Shown here: positions 56,601 to 64,000 of the stretch, piece after piece
Layout of the letters: every line of letters begins with the position of its first letter
How positions within the stretch are numbered: position 1 is the first letter of the stretch
NCBI RefSeq assembly: GCF_017888565.1
Contig: NZ_JAGHFX010000049.1
Span: forward strand, 1-64,000
Length of the DNA: 64,000 nucleotides
From: Clostridium sp.
Lineage (GTDB): Bacteria; Bacillota; Clostridia; Clostridiales; Clostridiaceae
Reading direction: 5' to 3'
Program-made: the position numbers and the translations under genes
The notes under the pieces: generated by a model
What the model saw: only the letters and a program-made list of their open reading frames with translations
Told to the model about the DNA's origin: nothing
Database searches by the model: none

Positions 56601-59600
56601 TTTGCTCCAAATCAAGCAGCAGGTGGATTCCCAATAACTTATAAAGTAGAAGTTAGAAACGGAGATAATTGGAGTACTGTTGCAGAAACTATTGATGGTA
56701 CTATTACAGGAACCATATCAATAGATTACAAAGGAACTGCTAATGCTGTTAGATTTACTTTTAATAGTACAGATTCAACTCTAGTGCCAGAAATGAGAGA
56801 ATTAATGGTATATGAAAGTGCAGAACAAAAAGTAGAATACGATAATATTGCTCTTAATAAAGCAGTAGATGTAAAAAATGTAGGTACAGATAGACCAGCA
56901 TCAAATATAACAGATGGAGACGATAATACATTCTGGTCTGCAACAAGTGAAGGAATAGGTGCTGAGATAACTGTAGATTTAGAAAAGAATGAAATGGTTG
57001 ATTTAGTAGAGCTTGTTTTCGAAAAAGCAAAATTACCATTCCAATTTGAAGTGAGAGCAATTGAAGTGGACGGAACTGAAACAACTATTCTGGACAAAAA
57101 ATCAGAAGTTAATGCACTTGAAAGAAGATATCAAATTCCTGTAGGAAGGGAAATAAAAGGTATTAAATATATATTAACAGGTAAAAGTGGTGCTGGTGAC
57201 TTTCCGGGGGCATGGGCAGCTTTAGCTGAAATTAAGGCTTTAAGAGAAAAAGAAGTTGTAGTTGAAGCAGTAAATGTAGCTTTAGACAAACCTGTAACAG
57301 GAAGTGAAGCACAAAGCGGAAAACCTCTTTCAAATATAACAGATGGAAAAGAGGATACATTATGGATATCAAATGGTGGAGTAATACCAGCAAATGCTCA
57401 AATTGATTTAATTAACTCGTATTTCGTTGAAAATATTGAGTTAACCTTTGAAAAGGAAGGGCTACCATTCCAATTCTATGTTGATGTAATTGACTCAAAT
57501 GATGTAGTTCATACAGTATTAGATATGAGAGAAAATGATACAGTCATAGATCGTAAATACACAATACCTGTAGGAAAGAATATTAAATCTATAGATGTTA
57601 AAATAACTGGTAATAATGGACAAGGAAATGCTTATTTAGCATGGCCAGCCATAGCAGAAGTTAAGGCTTACTCAAAGCCAGAAAATGTAGCTTTAAATGC
57701 AATAGTAAATCCAGATACAGGAGCAGCATTAGTAGATGGAAATGAAACAAGTGGAATTGCAATAGAAGCAGAAGACGCTAAAGAATATGTTATAGACTTT
57801 GGTAAGATAGTGGATATTAACACAATTGAAACAATAGGTAAAGCAGATGGTGGATTAAAATACACAGTTGAGTATAGAAGTATGGAAGATGAAAATGAGT
57901 GGATAAGCTTCTTAGATAAGAGCGCTAACACTAATGCCTCAGAAAAATTATTAACTGCATTAAAGAATCCAGTTACTACAAATGCAGTGAAAGTTAAGTT
58001 TATTAATGAGTCATTTATTATAAGTGAGTTTAAAGCTTATAAGGCAGATACAACAGGTAAGCTATTAACTTATATAGGTGAATTAGAAAAAACTTATAAT
58101 AGTGCTATTGTTGGAGAGCTTTCAGGACAATATCCACAAGAAGCTAAAGATGCATTATTATTAGCAATAAATGATGCAAAGGCTGCTTCAACCAAAGGAA
58201 TTAATTCTATAGAAGTAGATCAAGAAATAGCTAAACTTAAGACTGCGTTAAATAGTTTCTATTCACAAGTTGTTACAATTAATAGAAGACCTCTATTAAC
58301 AGCAGTTAGCGATGCTAATATAGTATTAAATGCTTTAAAAGATACTTTAAATACAGATGAGAAATTAGAAAGTAAAGCTATAATAGATGATAGAATAGCT
58401 AAATTAGAAGCAGGAATAGCAGAAGCAAATGGAGTTTATGAAACTAAGTCTGTAACTCAAGGACAATTAAATGAAGCTGAAGCTAAGTTAAGAATATTAA
58501 TTGAGGAAGGCTATGCAGAATTAGATGCTCATAATAAATATAAGGTAGAGTTATCTATAGCAGAAGATCGAGTAAATAATGCAGTTGCTGGTGAAGGAAA
58601 CGGACAGTATTTACAATCAGATATTGATGTCTTAAAAGCAAGTATTATAAAGTTAAAAGCAGATTATGAAATAGCTAAAACTGTGGAAGAAGTAAATTCT
58701 ATTACAGAATCACTAAAAAAAGCTGTAAAGGATTTTGAAGCAAAAGTTATAGAAGTTAATAAGGAATCATTAGCTAATGCAATATCAGATGCTGAAGAAG
58801 TTGTTAATAATGCAGAAGGAAAATATTATTCCTCAGCAATCGAAGTATTTATAAATGAAATTAATAGTGCTAAGGCTATTTTTGATGATGCAAATGCTAG
58901 TCAATCATCAGTAAATAATGCAGTTAAATCTTTATTAGATGCACAAGCTAAGCTATTAGAAGCAATTCTTCCAGATAAAACTGAATTAAAGAATTTAGTT
59001 AATGATGCAAATACTTTAGTTAAGAAATTTCAAGGATATAATAGCTTAAAAGATTTAAAAGAAGAGTTAGAAGATGCAATTAAAAATGCTAATATTGTTA
59101 TTGAAAATGAAAATGCAACAGCAGAGCAAATTTCAGAAGTAACTAATGTGTTAAAGAATAGTATTAGAAAATCAAATGATAGCATTAAAGAATTCGAATC
59201 AGTTTCAAAATCTGAGCTTCAAGATACTATAGATAAAGCTGAAGCCTTAAATAAAAAGGATTATACAAAGAATAGTTATTCTGTGTTAGAAGAAGCTATT
59301 AAAGAAGCTAAAAAACTTATAAATAAAAAAGAGGTTACTCAAAGTGAGGTTGATGCAGCTACTGCAAGAATTAATAATGCTATAAAAAATCTTGTTAAGA
59401 TTAATCAAGATAATAATGGCGGAAATAATAACGGTGGAAGCAACAATAGCGGAAGTAATAACAGTGGAAACAATAATGGTTCAATCAATAATGGAAGCAA
59501 TAACAGCGGTAACAACAATAACGAAAATAGTAATTTACCACAAACAGGAGGTGCTTCACCTATAGTAACCTTAGTTTTAGGTAGTGCGGTTGCAGCAGCT

Positions 59601-59636
59601 GGTGGACTATTCTTAAAAAAGAAAAAAGAAGATTAA
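53652..59636 (+). CDS. Sortase-anchored GH89 alpha-N-acetylglucosaminidase with CBM32 and FIVAR modules
   Basis: This 1994-residue exoenzyme resembles C. perfringens CpGH89. Signal peptide (~1-31, KALAITITSSMLTSIPFEVQA), CBM32 (~37-165), NAGLU N-domain and barrel (~180-650) and a C-domain to ~900. In DPFHEGGNTGG, Glu492 is the probable acid; in GITPEAIN, Glu609 is the nucleophile. Their spacing (117) is close to the 118 recalled for CpGH89. Four more CBM32-like domains (~925, 1065, 1207, 1344), then FIVAR-type helical repeats (~1460-1910), an Asn/Gly/Ser-rich linker and LPQTG (1962-1966) with hydrophobic tail and KKKK. The family removes alpha-1,4-linked GlcNAc from mucin glycans or heparan sulfate. 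AAGGAGG precedes the ATG. The leader points to regulated expression. Confidence 0.95.
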   Translation: MKNVKKHIAKALAITITSSMLTSIPFEVQASVGNKISADNIKISAKSNTSGHDVELAVDGDPNTYWESSNHYRWVELDLDGTYDLSGIKLVNKTNGYYNYNIYVTTDGENYTKVAYKDNEEKATVEGDLYNLNNVKASKIRIDVTFSSENNDSNIAEVELYGEKVSDVKPEEKAISVENFSETKWAEEYNKFENNQDYASQKTIKEMHDMVGRVIGDEYKDKFQFELISQTSSGTDVFEVEDGADGKVVVRGNDGVSLASGFNYYLKNYAKVMYNPIMGSNLNMPEVLPSVGEKVVIDTPYEQRYSLNFCTYSYTMAFWDWNEYEAFLDWSAMNGYNLILDIVGQEEVLRRTLNKFGYSDEEIKEYISGPGYFAWFYMQNMTSFGGPLPNSWFEDRTELGRKMHDRMQTLGITPVLQGYSGGVPLDFTEKNPDAQVIKQGEWCGFDRPDMLRTYVAEGEEDYFAKVADAFYEAQKEVFGEVSDYYAVDPFHEGGNTGGLDNGTIYSTVQNKMLEHDEDAIWVIQHWQGNPDNAKLSGLNKEHSLILDLNSDLNPDWQRFDNQDLPWVWNMLHNFGGRMGLDGQPEILANNIPSAYANSENMKGIGITPEAINNSPIVYELIGDMIWTRDAIDFRQWTMDYIERRYGKENADIQEAWRILLETAYKKTNDYYQGAAESVINARPDKQINSASTWGHSKIPYDKAELEKALELFINAYEDLKGSEAFIYDFLDVTKQVLANSAQEYHKEMVAAYDNGDINNFKKISTHFLELIKLQENVLSTSPEFLVGTWIEQARTMLEGADDWTMDLFEFNARALITTWGDYKNGSLKDYSNRQWAGLTNDLYYKRWEMWVNNVTNELEGKPTQNINWHKVEYKWANEKTTENNKYATTGSGEDLGALAKEAMDKFSVTNMEAFLEGGSSAVEKANIALGKNVIIEGVETASGFPASNLTDGTTGSAWMASEAKWPVTMTIDLEEEKNLNGIAFAPNQAAGGFPITYKVEVRNGDNWSTVAETIDGTITGTISIDYKGTANAVRFTFNSTDSTLVPEMRELMVYESAEQKVEYDNIALNKAVDVKNVGTDRPASNITDGDDNTFWSATSEGIGAEITVDLEKNEMVDLVELVFEKAKLPFQFEVRAIEVDGTETTILDKKSEVNALERRYQIPVGREIKGIKYILTGKSGAGDFPGAWAALAEIKALREKEVVVEAVNVALDKPVTGSEAQSGKPLSNITDGKEDTLWISNGGVIPANAQIDLINSYFVENIELTFEKEGLPFQFYVDVIDSNDVVHTVLDMRENDTVIDRKYTIPVGKNIKSIDVKITGNNGQGNAYLAWPAIAEVKAYSKPENVALNAIVNPDTGAALVDGNETSGIAIEAEDAKEYVIDFGKIVDINTIETIGKADGGLKYTVEYRSMEDENEWISFLDKSANTNASEKLLTALKNPVTTNAVKVKFINESFIISEFKAYKADTTGKLLTYIGELEKTYNSAIVGELSGQYPQEAKDALLLAINDAKAASTKGINSIEVDQEIAKLKTALNSFYSQVVTINRRPLLTAVSDANIVLNALKDTLNTDEKLESKAIIDDRIAKLEAGIAEANGVYETKSVTQGQLNEAEAKLRILIEEGYAELDAHNKYKVELSIAEDRVNNAVAGEGNGQYLQSDIDVLKASIIKLKADYEIAKTVEEVNSITESLKKAVKDFEAKVIEVNKESLANAISDAEEVVNNAEGKYYSSAIEVFINEINSAKAIFDDANASQSSVNNAVKSLLDAQAKLLEAILPDKTELKNLVNDANTLVKKFQGYNSLKDLKEELEDAIKNANIVIENENATAEQISEVTNVLKNSIRKSNDSIKEFESVSKSELQDTIDKAEALNKKDYTKNSYSVLEEAIKEAKKLINKKEVTQSEVDAATARINNAIKNLVKINQDNNGGNNNGGSNNSGSNNSGNNNGSINNGSNNSGNNNNENSNLPQTGGASPIVTLVLGSAVAAAGGLFLKKKKED
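59404..59532 (+). repeat. Asn/Gly/Ser-rich low-complexity linker in the GH89 gene
   Basis: Degenerate tandem GGAAGCAATAACAGC-type units encode a flexible wall-spanning linker just before the sortase signal. Length is likely to vary between strains. Confidence 0.8.
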
Positions 59637-59650
59637 TATAAAGTAAATTT

Positions 59651-59689
59651 ATCTACATCTTAGTGATAACTAGGATGTAGATTTTTTTA
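59651..59689 (+). terminator. Terminator after the GH89 gene
   Basis: Atctacatc(t)ta pairs with ta(g)gatgtagat, then ATTTTTTTATT. Confidence 0.82.
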
Positions 59690-59802
59690 TTAAAAAATTA
59701 CATTTAATTAGAGTGGCTTACTAGATATTTATATAAAAATACTATTATATGTTAAAAAACTAACAAAATTTTATAAATAATTGATATAATGGGTCAAGAG
59801 TT

Positions 59803-59831
59803 ATTGACATTCAATATCAATTGATTATAAT
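59803..59831 (+). promoter_or_regulatory. feoAB promoter with Fur-box-like palindrome
   Basis: TTGACA (59804-59809), 16 bases, TATAAT (59826-59831). The -35 and spacer carry ATTGACA-N5-TATCAAT (59803-59821), the same half-site spacing as the box at 62226. Fur with Fe2+ would occlude the promoter. Confidence 0.65.
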
Positions 59832-59866
59832 TATAAATATAGAAAATAATGTAAGGGGGAGATTGC

Positions 59867-60088
59867 ATGACTATTTACAACATGAAAGTAGGTCAAACTG
59901 GTACAGTTAGGGATATAGTAGGGGATCCAAGGCTAGCGAAGAGGTTAAAAGCTTTAGGTTGTGTAAAGGGGACACAAGTAAAGATTAAGTTAATTGCACC
60001 ACTTGGAGATCCAATATTAATATCTTTTAGGGGATTTGACTTAGCTATTAGAAAGAATGATGCAAAAAATATATATTTAAATGTTTAA
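59867..60088 (+). CDS. feoA: Ferrous iron transport protein A
   Basis: This 73-residue SH3-like protein is the cytosolic accessory of FeoB: VGQTGTVRDIVGDPRLAKRLKALGCVKGTQVKIKLIAPLGDP, then GFDLAIRKNDAKNIYL. It fits the FeoA family exactly in length and motifs. AAGGGGGA lies 8 bases before the ATG. It is the first gene of the feoAB operon, with an upstream Fur-like box. Confidence 0.95.
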   Translation: MTIYNMKVGQTGTVRDIVGDPRLAKRLKALGCVKGTQVKIKLIAPLGDPILISFRGFDLAIRKNDAKNIYLNV

Positions 60089-60100
60089 GGAGATGGGGAA

Positions 60101-61981
60101 ATGATAAATGTAGCATTAGTAGGTAATCCAAACACAGGAAAAACTACAGTATTTAATGCTTTAACAGGATCAAAACAATATGTAGGTAACTGGCCTGGAG
60201 TAACTATCGATAAAAAATATGGATTTATAAATAAAGATATGAAGTTAGTTGATTTACCAGGTATATATGCTATGGATACCTATTCTAATGAGGAAAAAAT
60301 AGCAAGAGCTTTTTTAGAGTATGAAGATGTCGATGTTATAATTAACGTAGTAGACTCAACAAATTTAGAAAGAAATTTATATCTTACAACTCAATTAATG
60401 CAATTCAATAAGCCTATAGTAGTTCTTCTAAATATGATTGATATAGCAAAAAAGAGGGGAATTAATATTGATCATAATAAATTAGCTAAAGAATTAGGCG
60501 TTACTATACTACCTATATCTGCAAAGACAAAAGAAGGTCTAGATAATATAGAAAAGACAATAGTCGAATCTAAAGAAATTATTCCAAGTTATAATATGAA
60601 TTTTAAAACAGAAAAAGAGACATATACTTATATAGATAAAATTATTAATAAAAGTTCAAAAGAAAAAGGTAATTCAAAGTACATAGGGGAAAAAATCGAT
60701 AAAATAGTACTTAATCCAGTACTTGCATATCCAATGTTTTTATTGGCACTATTTATAATTTTTAAATTTACTTTCAGTTGGTTTGGACAACCTTTAGCAG
60801 ATGGATTAGATGCTTTTGTTGCTGATACTTTTACACCTTTTGTAGAGGGCCTAGTTGGAAATTCTTCTGGATGGTTTCAATCATTAATAGTTGATGGTAT
60901 TGTAGCGGGAGTTGGTGGAGTAATAGTATTCTTTCCAATAGTATTTGCACTTTTTCTTGGAATATCATTCCTAGAAGATAGTGGATATATGTCGAGAGTT
61001 GCATTTCTTATGGATAAAATAATGAGAAAAATAGGTTTATCAGGAAAGGCATTTATTCCAATAATAATGGGATTTGGATGTTCGGCACCAGCTATTATGG
61101 CAACTAGAACATTAGAAAGTGAAAAGGATAGAAAAATGACTGCATTACTAGCTCCATTAGTATCTTGTGGAGCACGATTACCAGTATATGCACTATTTGC
61201 ATCTATATTCTTTAGTAGTAATCAAGAGTTAGTTGTAATGGGGATTTATCTTTTAGGAATAGTTGTAGCAATTTTAGTTGGATTACTATTTAAAAACACA
61301 TTATTCAAAAAGGACGAGCAACCATTTATCTTAGAATTACCTGAATATAAACTTCCAAGTTTAAAAAGCATTATATTAAATGCATGGGATAAATCAAAAG
61401 GATTTATAGTTAGAGCTGGTACATTAATTTTTGCAGTATCAATAGTTGTATGGTTCTTAACTTATTTTAATATGAATGGATTTACAGATGAAATAAGCAC
61501 AAGTTTCTTTGCTACTCTTGGTGGTTTTGTTGCTCCAATATTTGAACCGTTAGGTTTTGGAACATGGGAAGCTGGAGTATCAATATTAACTGGACTTGCA
61601 GCTAAAGAGGTCATAATAGGGACTATGGAAATAGTATATGGTGATTTAGCAGTTATCTTACCAATGATGTTTACTACTATAACAGCATTAACATTTTTAA
61701 TATTTGTTTCATTATATACACCATGCTTTGCAGTTATAGGTGTTATGAGAAAAGAATATGGAAATAAGATGATGTTTTTATCAGTAGTATATCAATTTGT
61801 TTTAGCATGGATAGTTGCATATTTATTTAAATTTGTAGCTACTTTAGTAACCAGTGGAGTAACACTAAGCTATACTATACAATTTTTAATATTCCTAGCA
61901 ATAGTAATTTTAGGAATTGGGATGTTAGTTAAGTATTTCAATAAAGAAACAGTAGGAAAAACAGCGCATTTAGCAGAATAA
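60101..61981 (+). CDS. feoB: Ferrous iron transporter B
   Basis: This 626-residue membrane GTPase imports Fe2+. The N-terminal G domain has G1 GNPNTGKTT, G2 region NWPGVTID, G3 DLPG, G4 NMID and G5 SAKTKEG. Membrane part: gate motifs IPIIMGFGCSAPAIMATRT and LVSCGARLPVYALFASIFF, and SLYTPCFAVIGVMRKEYG. The length is shorter than the 770-residue E. coli type but normal for Firmicutes. It starts 12 bases after feoA with AGGAGATGGGG. A terminator follows. Confidence 0.96.
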   Translation: MINVALVGNPNTGKTTVFNALTGSKQYVGNWPGVTIDKKYGFINKDMKLVDLPGIYAMDTYSNEEKIARAFLEYEDVDVIINVVDSTNLERNLYLTTQLMQFNKPIVVLLNMIDIAKKRGINIDHNKLAKELGVTILPISAKTKEGLDNIEKTIVESKEIIPSYNMNFKTEKETYTYIDKIINKSSKEKGNSKYIGEKIDKIVLNPVLAYPMFLLALFIIFKFTFSWFGQPLADGLDAFVADTFTPFVEGLVGNSSGWFQSLIVDGIVAGVGGVIVFFPIVFALFLGISFLEDSGYMSRVAFLMDKIMRKIGLSGKAFIPIIMGFGCSAPAIMATRTLESEKDRKMTALLAPLVSCGARLPVYALFASIFFSSNQELVVMGIYLLGIVVAILVGLLFKNTLFKKDEQPFILELPEYKLPSLKSIILNAWDKSKGFIVRAGTLIFAVSIVVWFLTYFNMNGFTDEISTSFFATLGGFVAPIFEPLGFGTWEAGVSILTGLAAKEVIIGTMEIVYGDLAVILPMMFTTITALTFLIFVSLYTPCFAVIGVMRKEYGNKMMFLSVVYQFVLAWIVAYLFKFVATLVTSGVTLSYTIQFLIFLAIVILGIGMLVKYFNKETVGKTAHLAE

Positions 61982-61991
61982 CAGATAAGTT

Positions 61992-62032
61992 AAATAGGTT
62001 ATACAAATGAAAAAAGTATAACCTATTTTTTT
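61992..62032 (+). terminator. Terminator after feoB
   Basis: A 13-bp stem, aaataggttatac / gtataacctattt, then TTTTT. Confidence 0.88.
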
Positions 62033-62193
62033 ATGTATAATTCTAATCTAAATTCCTAAAAATATAAATAAGGCATTACAATATAATATATATTTCGATT
62101 TTACTATACTTTTTAAATAAGAATAATAACTAATTATTATTCTATTATAAAAATTAGGCAGATTATAATTGAAACATATATATTAAGTAAATA

Positions 62194-62250
62194 TTGACAA
62201 AGGTAATATAATATTATAACATTTAATTGATAATGAATATCAATATTAAT
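62194..62250 (+). promoter_or_regulatory. Promoter and Fur-box-like palindrome before the DUF3793 gene
   Basis: TTGACA at 62194 with a -10 (TATAAC or TAACAT) near 62215-62222. ATTGATA-N5-TATCAAT (62226-62244) follows; GATAATGAATATCAATATT shares about 15 of 19 bases with the Fur consensus. Iron-dependent repression is likely. Confidence 0.7.
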
Positions 62251-62284
62251 TGAAACAAAGTATTTGGAATAGGTGGTGTTATGC

Positions 62285-62923
62285 ATGGAGAAAGTTGAAT
62301 TTTATAAAGATTTATTTAATATGGAGGATAGAGAATCTATAAAGAAGTTTTTACTATATAACAGTTCTTTAGTTATAGCAGGAGTTAAGCCTTCAGTAAC
62401 TGTGACTATTAATAAAAAATTAAAAAAAGTATATGAAAACTGGATTGAATATGGAGTAGATTTTTTAGAATCTATAAATTTAAACTTTATTAATTTAAGA
62501 GAAGATGACAATGCCTTAATAATATTAATTTATAATAATGATATTCTAAAAAGACATATATTTAAAGATGAAAATATAGAGTTTTTAAGAAAACTTGGAT
62601 ATGAAGTTAATAATGATATTTCCTACTATGTTGAATATTTAAAGGAAAGGTATGAAGAATTCAAATGTCCACATGAGCTTGGTATATTTTTAGGAATTCC
62701 AATTAGTGATGTAAAAAGCTTTATGGAATGTAGTTATAAAAATTGTCTAGGATGTGGATATTGGAAAGTTTATAGCAATTATGAAAAAGCATTAGAAATA
62801 TTCAATATATATGATGATGTAAGAGAAAAAACAATGGATAAAATTGTAGAAGGAGAATCCATTGATTCGATAGTAAACAATATAATTTTTAGCAATTACG
62901 ATAAGATTAAGTTTTGCATATAA
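62285..62923 (+). CDS. DUF3793 family protein
   Basis: This 212-residue cytosolic protein has CPHELGIFLGIPISDVKSFME, then NCLGCGYWKVYSNYEKALEIFNIYDDVREK, which match the DUF3793 pattern. Cys in GCGYWKVY and in CPHELG could bind metal or a cluster. The biochemical function is unknown. It is often found near iron/heme or DUF2325 genes in clostridia. ATG 62285 after AGGTGG is preferred to GTG 62273. Iron control is inferred from the Fur-like box just upstream. Confidence 0.82.
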   Translation: MEKVEFYKDLFNMEDRESIKKFLLYNSSLVIAGVKPSVTVTINKKLKKVYENWIEYGVDFLESINLNFINLREDDNALIILIYNNDILKRHIFKDENIEFLRKLGYEVNNDISYYVEYLKERYEEFKCPHELGIFLGIPISDVKSFMECSYKNCLGCGYWKVYSNYEKALEIFNIYDDVREKTMDKIVEGESIDSIVNNIIFSNYDKIKFCI

Positions 62924-62925
62924 GC

Positions 62926-63174
62926 AAAATTTTATAAATTGAGAATTAAACTTAATGATATGTATTAACTTTCCGATTTTTATATAATATCGAATACAAT
63001 TCTAAATTTAAGATATCTAATATGACTAAATTTTTATAACTCACTGCGCTCAAACAATAAAAATTCTTAACGCCATCTTAGATATCTTAAATAAGAATTG
63101 TAGTTTCTCATTATAATAAAATCTCCAATTTAATACATATCATTAATGAGGCTAATTCTTTATTTAATAAATTT
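62926..63174. repeat. Large (~250 bp) inverted-repeat, MITE-like element
   Basis: The left arm (about 62926-63025) and right arm (about 63072-63174) are near-complementary: aatgatatgtatta matches taatacatatcatt, and acaattct...ttaagatatct matches agatatctta...agaattgt. Roughly 80% of arm positions pair. The ~45-base centre contains AAATTTTTAT / ATAAAAATT. No ORF is present. It lies between DUF3793 and DUF2325 genes. Confidence 0.75.
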
Positions 63175-63180
63175 AAGTGG

Positions 63181-63329
63181 CAAAATATAAGTTGGCGAAG
63201 ATAAATAGACGGTGGAATAAGCATATAGCGAGCACTTCTTTGCACAGCTATTTAGCTTATGGAACATATCTAGTTATCGTAGCCTTATATTCGCATTATA
63301 AACAATTGAAAAGAAAGAGGGTATCTTAA
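63181..63329 (+). other. Structured leader upstream of the DUF2325 gene
   Basis: This stretch has a higher GC content than its surroundings. It contains the nested hairpin ATAAGC (63217-63222), TAGC (63226-63229), GCA-CTTCTT-TGC, GCTA (63247-63250), GCTTAT (63255-63260). I could not match it to a known riboswitch. It ends at the ribosome site AAAGAAAGAGGG. Confidence 0.4.
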
Positions 63330-63608
63330 ATGAGTATAGTTGTAATTGGTGGTCATGATAGAATGAGTAGAGGTTATTTAGATGTATGTAAAAAATATAA
63401 ATGTAAGGCTAAAATATTTACTCAAATGAAAGCAGGGTTAAATGATAAGATAGGTAGTCCAGATGTAATAATATTATTTACAAATATAGTTTCACATAAG
63501 ATGGCTATAAAGGCAAAAAAGGAAGCTGAAAGAAAAAATATTAGAATAATTAATAATCATAATAGTACTATCAATTCTTTAGAGGAAATTATAAAAAATA
63601 TAATATAA
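63330..63608 (+). CDS. DUF2325 family protein
   Basis: This 92-residue protein has VIGGHDRMSRGYLDVCKKY, VIILFTNIVSHKMAIKAKKEAER and IIN-NHNST, matching DUF2325. The Gly-Gly-His-Asp motif and NHN may bind a nucleotide or metal. The function is unknown. It lies between the DUF3793 gene and an ABC exporter in the iron cluster. The RBS AAAGAGGG is 9 bases before the ATG. Confidence 0.85.
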   Translation: MSIVVIGGHDRMSRGYLDVCKKYKCKAKIFTQMKAGLNDKIGSPDVIILFTNIVSHKMAIKAKKEAERKNIRIINNHNSTINSLEEIIKNII

Positions 63609-63645
63609 CGTTGTTCATAAAAAATTAATAATAAAAATATGATAT

Positions 63646-63675
63646 ATTATTGAAAATGAATATCATTTAAAGTAT
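63646..63675 (+). promoter_or_regulatory. Fur-box-like palindrome before the ABC exporter gene
   Basis: AAATGA-ATA-TCATTT (63654-63668) is a perfect palindrome in TTGAAAATGAATATCATTTAAAG. It is the third Fur-like site in this cluster and shares ATGAATATCA with the box at 62229. Confidence 0.6.
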
Positions 63676-63734
63676 AATTTTGTATTATATTTATCAAATG
63701 AAATTTAATATCAATGAAACGGGGGATTTATAAT

Positions 63735-64000
63735 ATGATGATCAATAAAAGGCTTATAAACCTTTGTAGTGATTCTAAAAAGTATATTGGGCTCACAATA
63801 TTTGTGAATTGGCTTGCTATTATATGCAATATTATAATAATACTACTTATAGGACAGTTCGTAAATAATATCTATTCTGGCGAAATAACTAGCATATCAG
63901 ATAAATCTATTTTCATATCTGGAGCAATAATAATTTTACTATTATGTATAAGATTTATCTGTAATATTTTATATGCTAAGTTTTCAAATCTAGCTTCATC
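63735..64000 (+). CDS. ABC exporter, N-terminal transmembrane part (CydD/MsbA-like), 3' partial
   Basis: The first 88 codons are present; the gene runs off the window. The sequence reads MMINKRLINLCSDSKKYIG, then two membrane helices (LTIFVNWLAIICNIIIILLIG and IFISGAIIILLLCIRFICNIL). This is how half-size type IV ABC exporters such as CydD/CydC or thiol/siderophore exporters begin. GGGGGA lies 10 bases upstream of the ATG. A Fur-like palindrome precedes it, so a role in iron or heme handling is likely. The ATPase part is outside the window. Confidence 0.75.
   Translation, partial: MMINKRLINLCSDSKKYIGLTIFVNWLAIICNIIIILLIGQFVNNIYSGEITSISDKSIFISGAIIILLLCIRFICNILYAKFSNLAS

Overview
The window is chromosomal DNA of a low-GC Firmicute, almost certainly Clostridium sensu stricto. 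Codon use is very A/T-rich and Shine-Dalgarno sites are strong (AGGAGG, GAGGTG). Spore germination genes are present, with gerKB divergent from gerKA-gerKC as in C. perfringens. There is also a sortase-anchored GH89 alpha-N-acetylglucosaminidase resembling the C. perfringens enzyme, plus a clostridial FeoAB/DUF3793/DUF2325 iron cluster. No rRNA, tRNA, phage, IS transposase or CRISPR array was seen.

Region 1 (1-1.6 kb) is the 3' part of a repeat-bearing amidase. Region 2 (1.7-21 kb) is a surface polysaccharide locus, all on the + strand. It holds a nonulosonic (sialic/legionaminic-type) acid module: two Gfo/Idh oxidoreductases, a CMP-sugar synthetase, a NeuC/LegG epimerase and a NeuB/LegI synthase. 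This runs directly into a PLP decarboxylase-like enzyme and an ATP-grasp ligase, which look like a tailoring step. Then come a Wzx flippase, a long FlaA1/PglF-type 4,6-dehydratase, an HP-motif glycosyltransferase that may transfer the nonulosonate, a Wzy-like polymerase, further glycosyltransferases, the initiating phosphoglycosyl transferase and a WbpB-like oxidoreductase.

Region 3 (21.2-24.1 kb) is a YtrA-type GntR/ABC transporter operon with a candidate YtrA operator at its promoter. Region 4 (24.4-30.5 kb) is mixed: brnQ, a hexapeptide acyltransferase, galU, a second O-antigen-ligase-like membrane protein and trpS. Region 5 (30.9-37.4 kb) is a sugar-type ABC importer whose ATPase seems to start at AUU, followed by a UbiA-family prenyltransferase and a cytosolic NMT1/THI5-like protein, with degenerate palindromic repeats between the last two. 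Region 6 (37.4-45.3 kb) has an unannotated 48-aa membrane protein, a zinc-ribbon protein, the divergent ger genes, a GAF-GGDEF protein, a P-loop protein and tyrS.

Region 7 (45.4-52.5 kb) has a two-component system, an inverted-repeat element, two paralogous TPR lipoproteins, and the orphan FliK/FlhB-like pair YlqG/YlqH. Region 8 (52.6-59.7 kb) has a metallophosphoesterase and the giant GH89 enzyme. The GH89 leader contains a promoter, an antiterminator-like hairpin and an overlapping terminator, which suggests RAT-type control. Region 9 (59.8-64 kb) is feoA-feoB, DUF3793, DUF2325 and the start of an ABC exporter, with three Fur-box-like palindromes.

Functions come from motif and family recognition by eye. 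No database search was run, so exact substrates, especially the nonulosonate identity and transporter ligands, are inferences.
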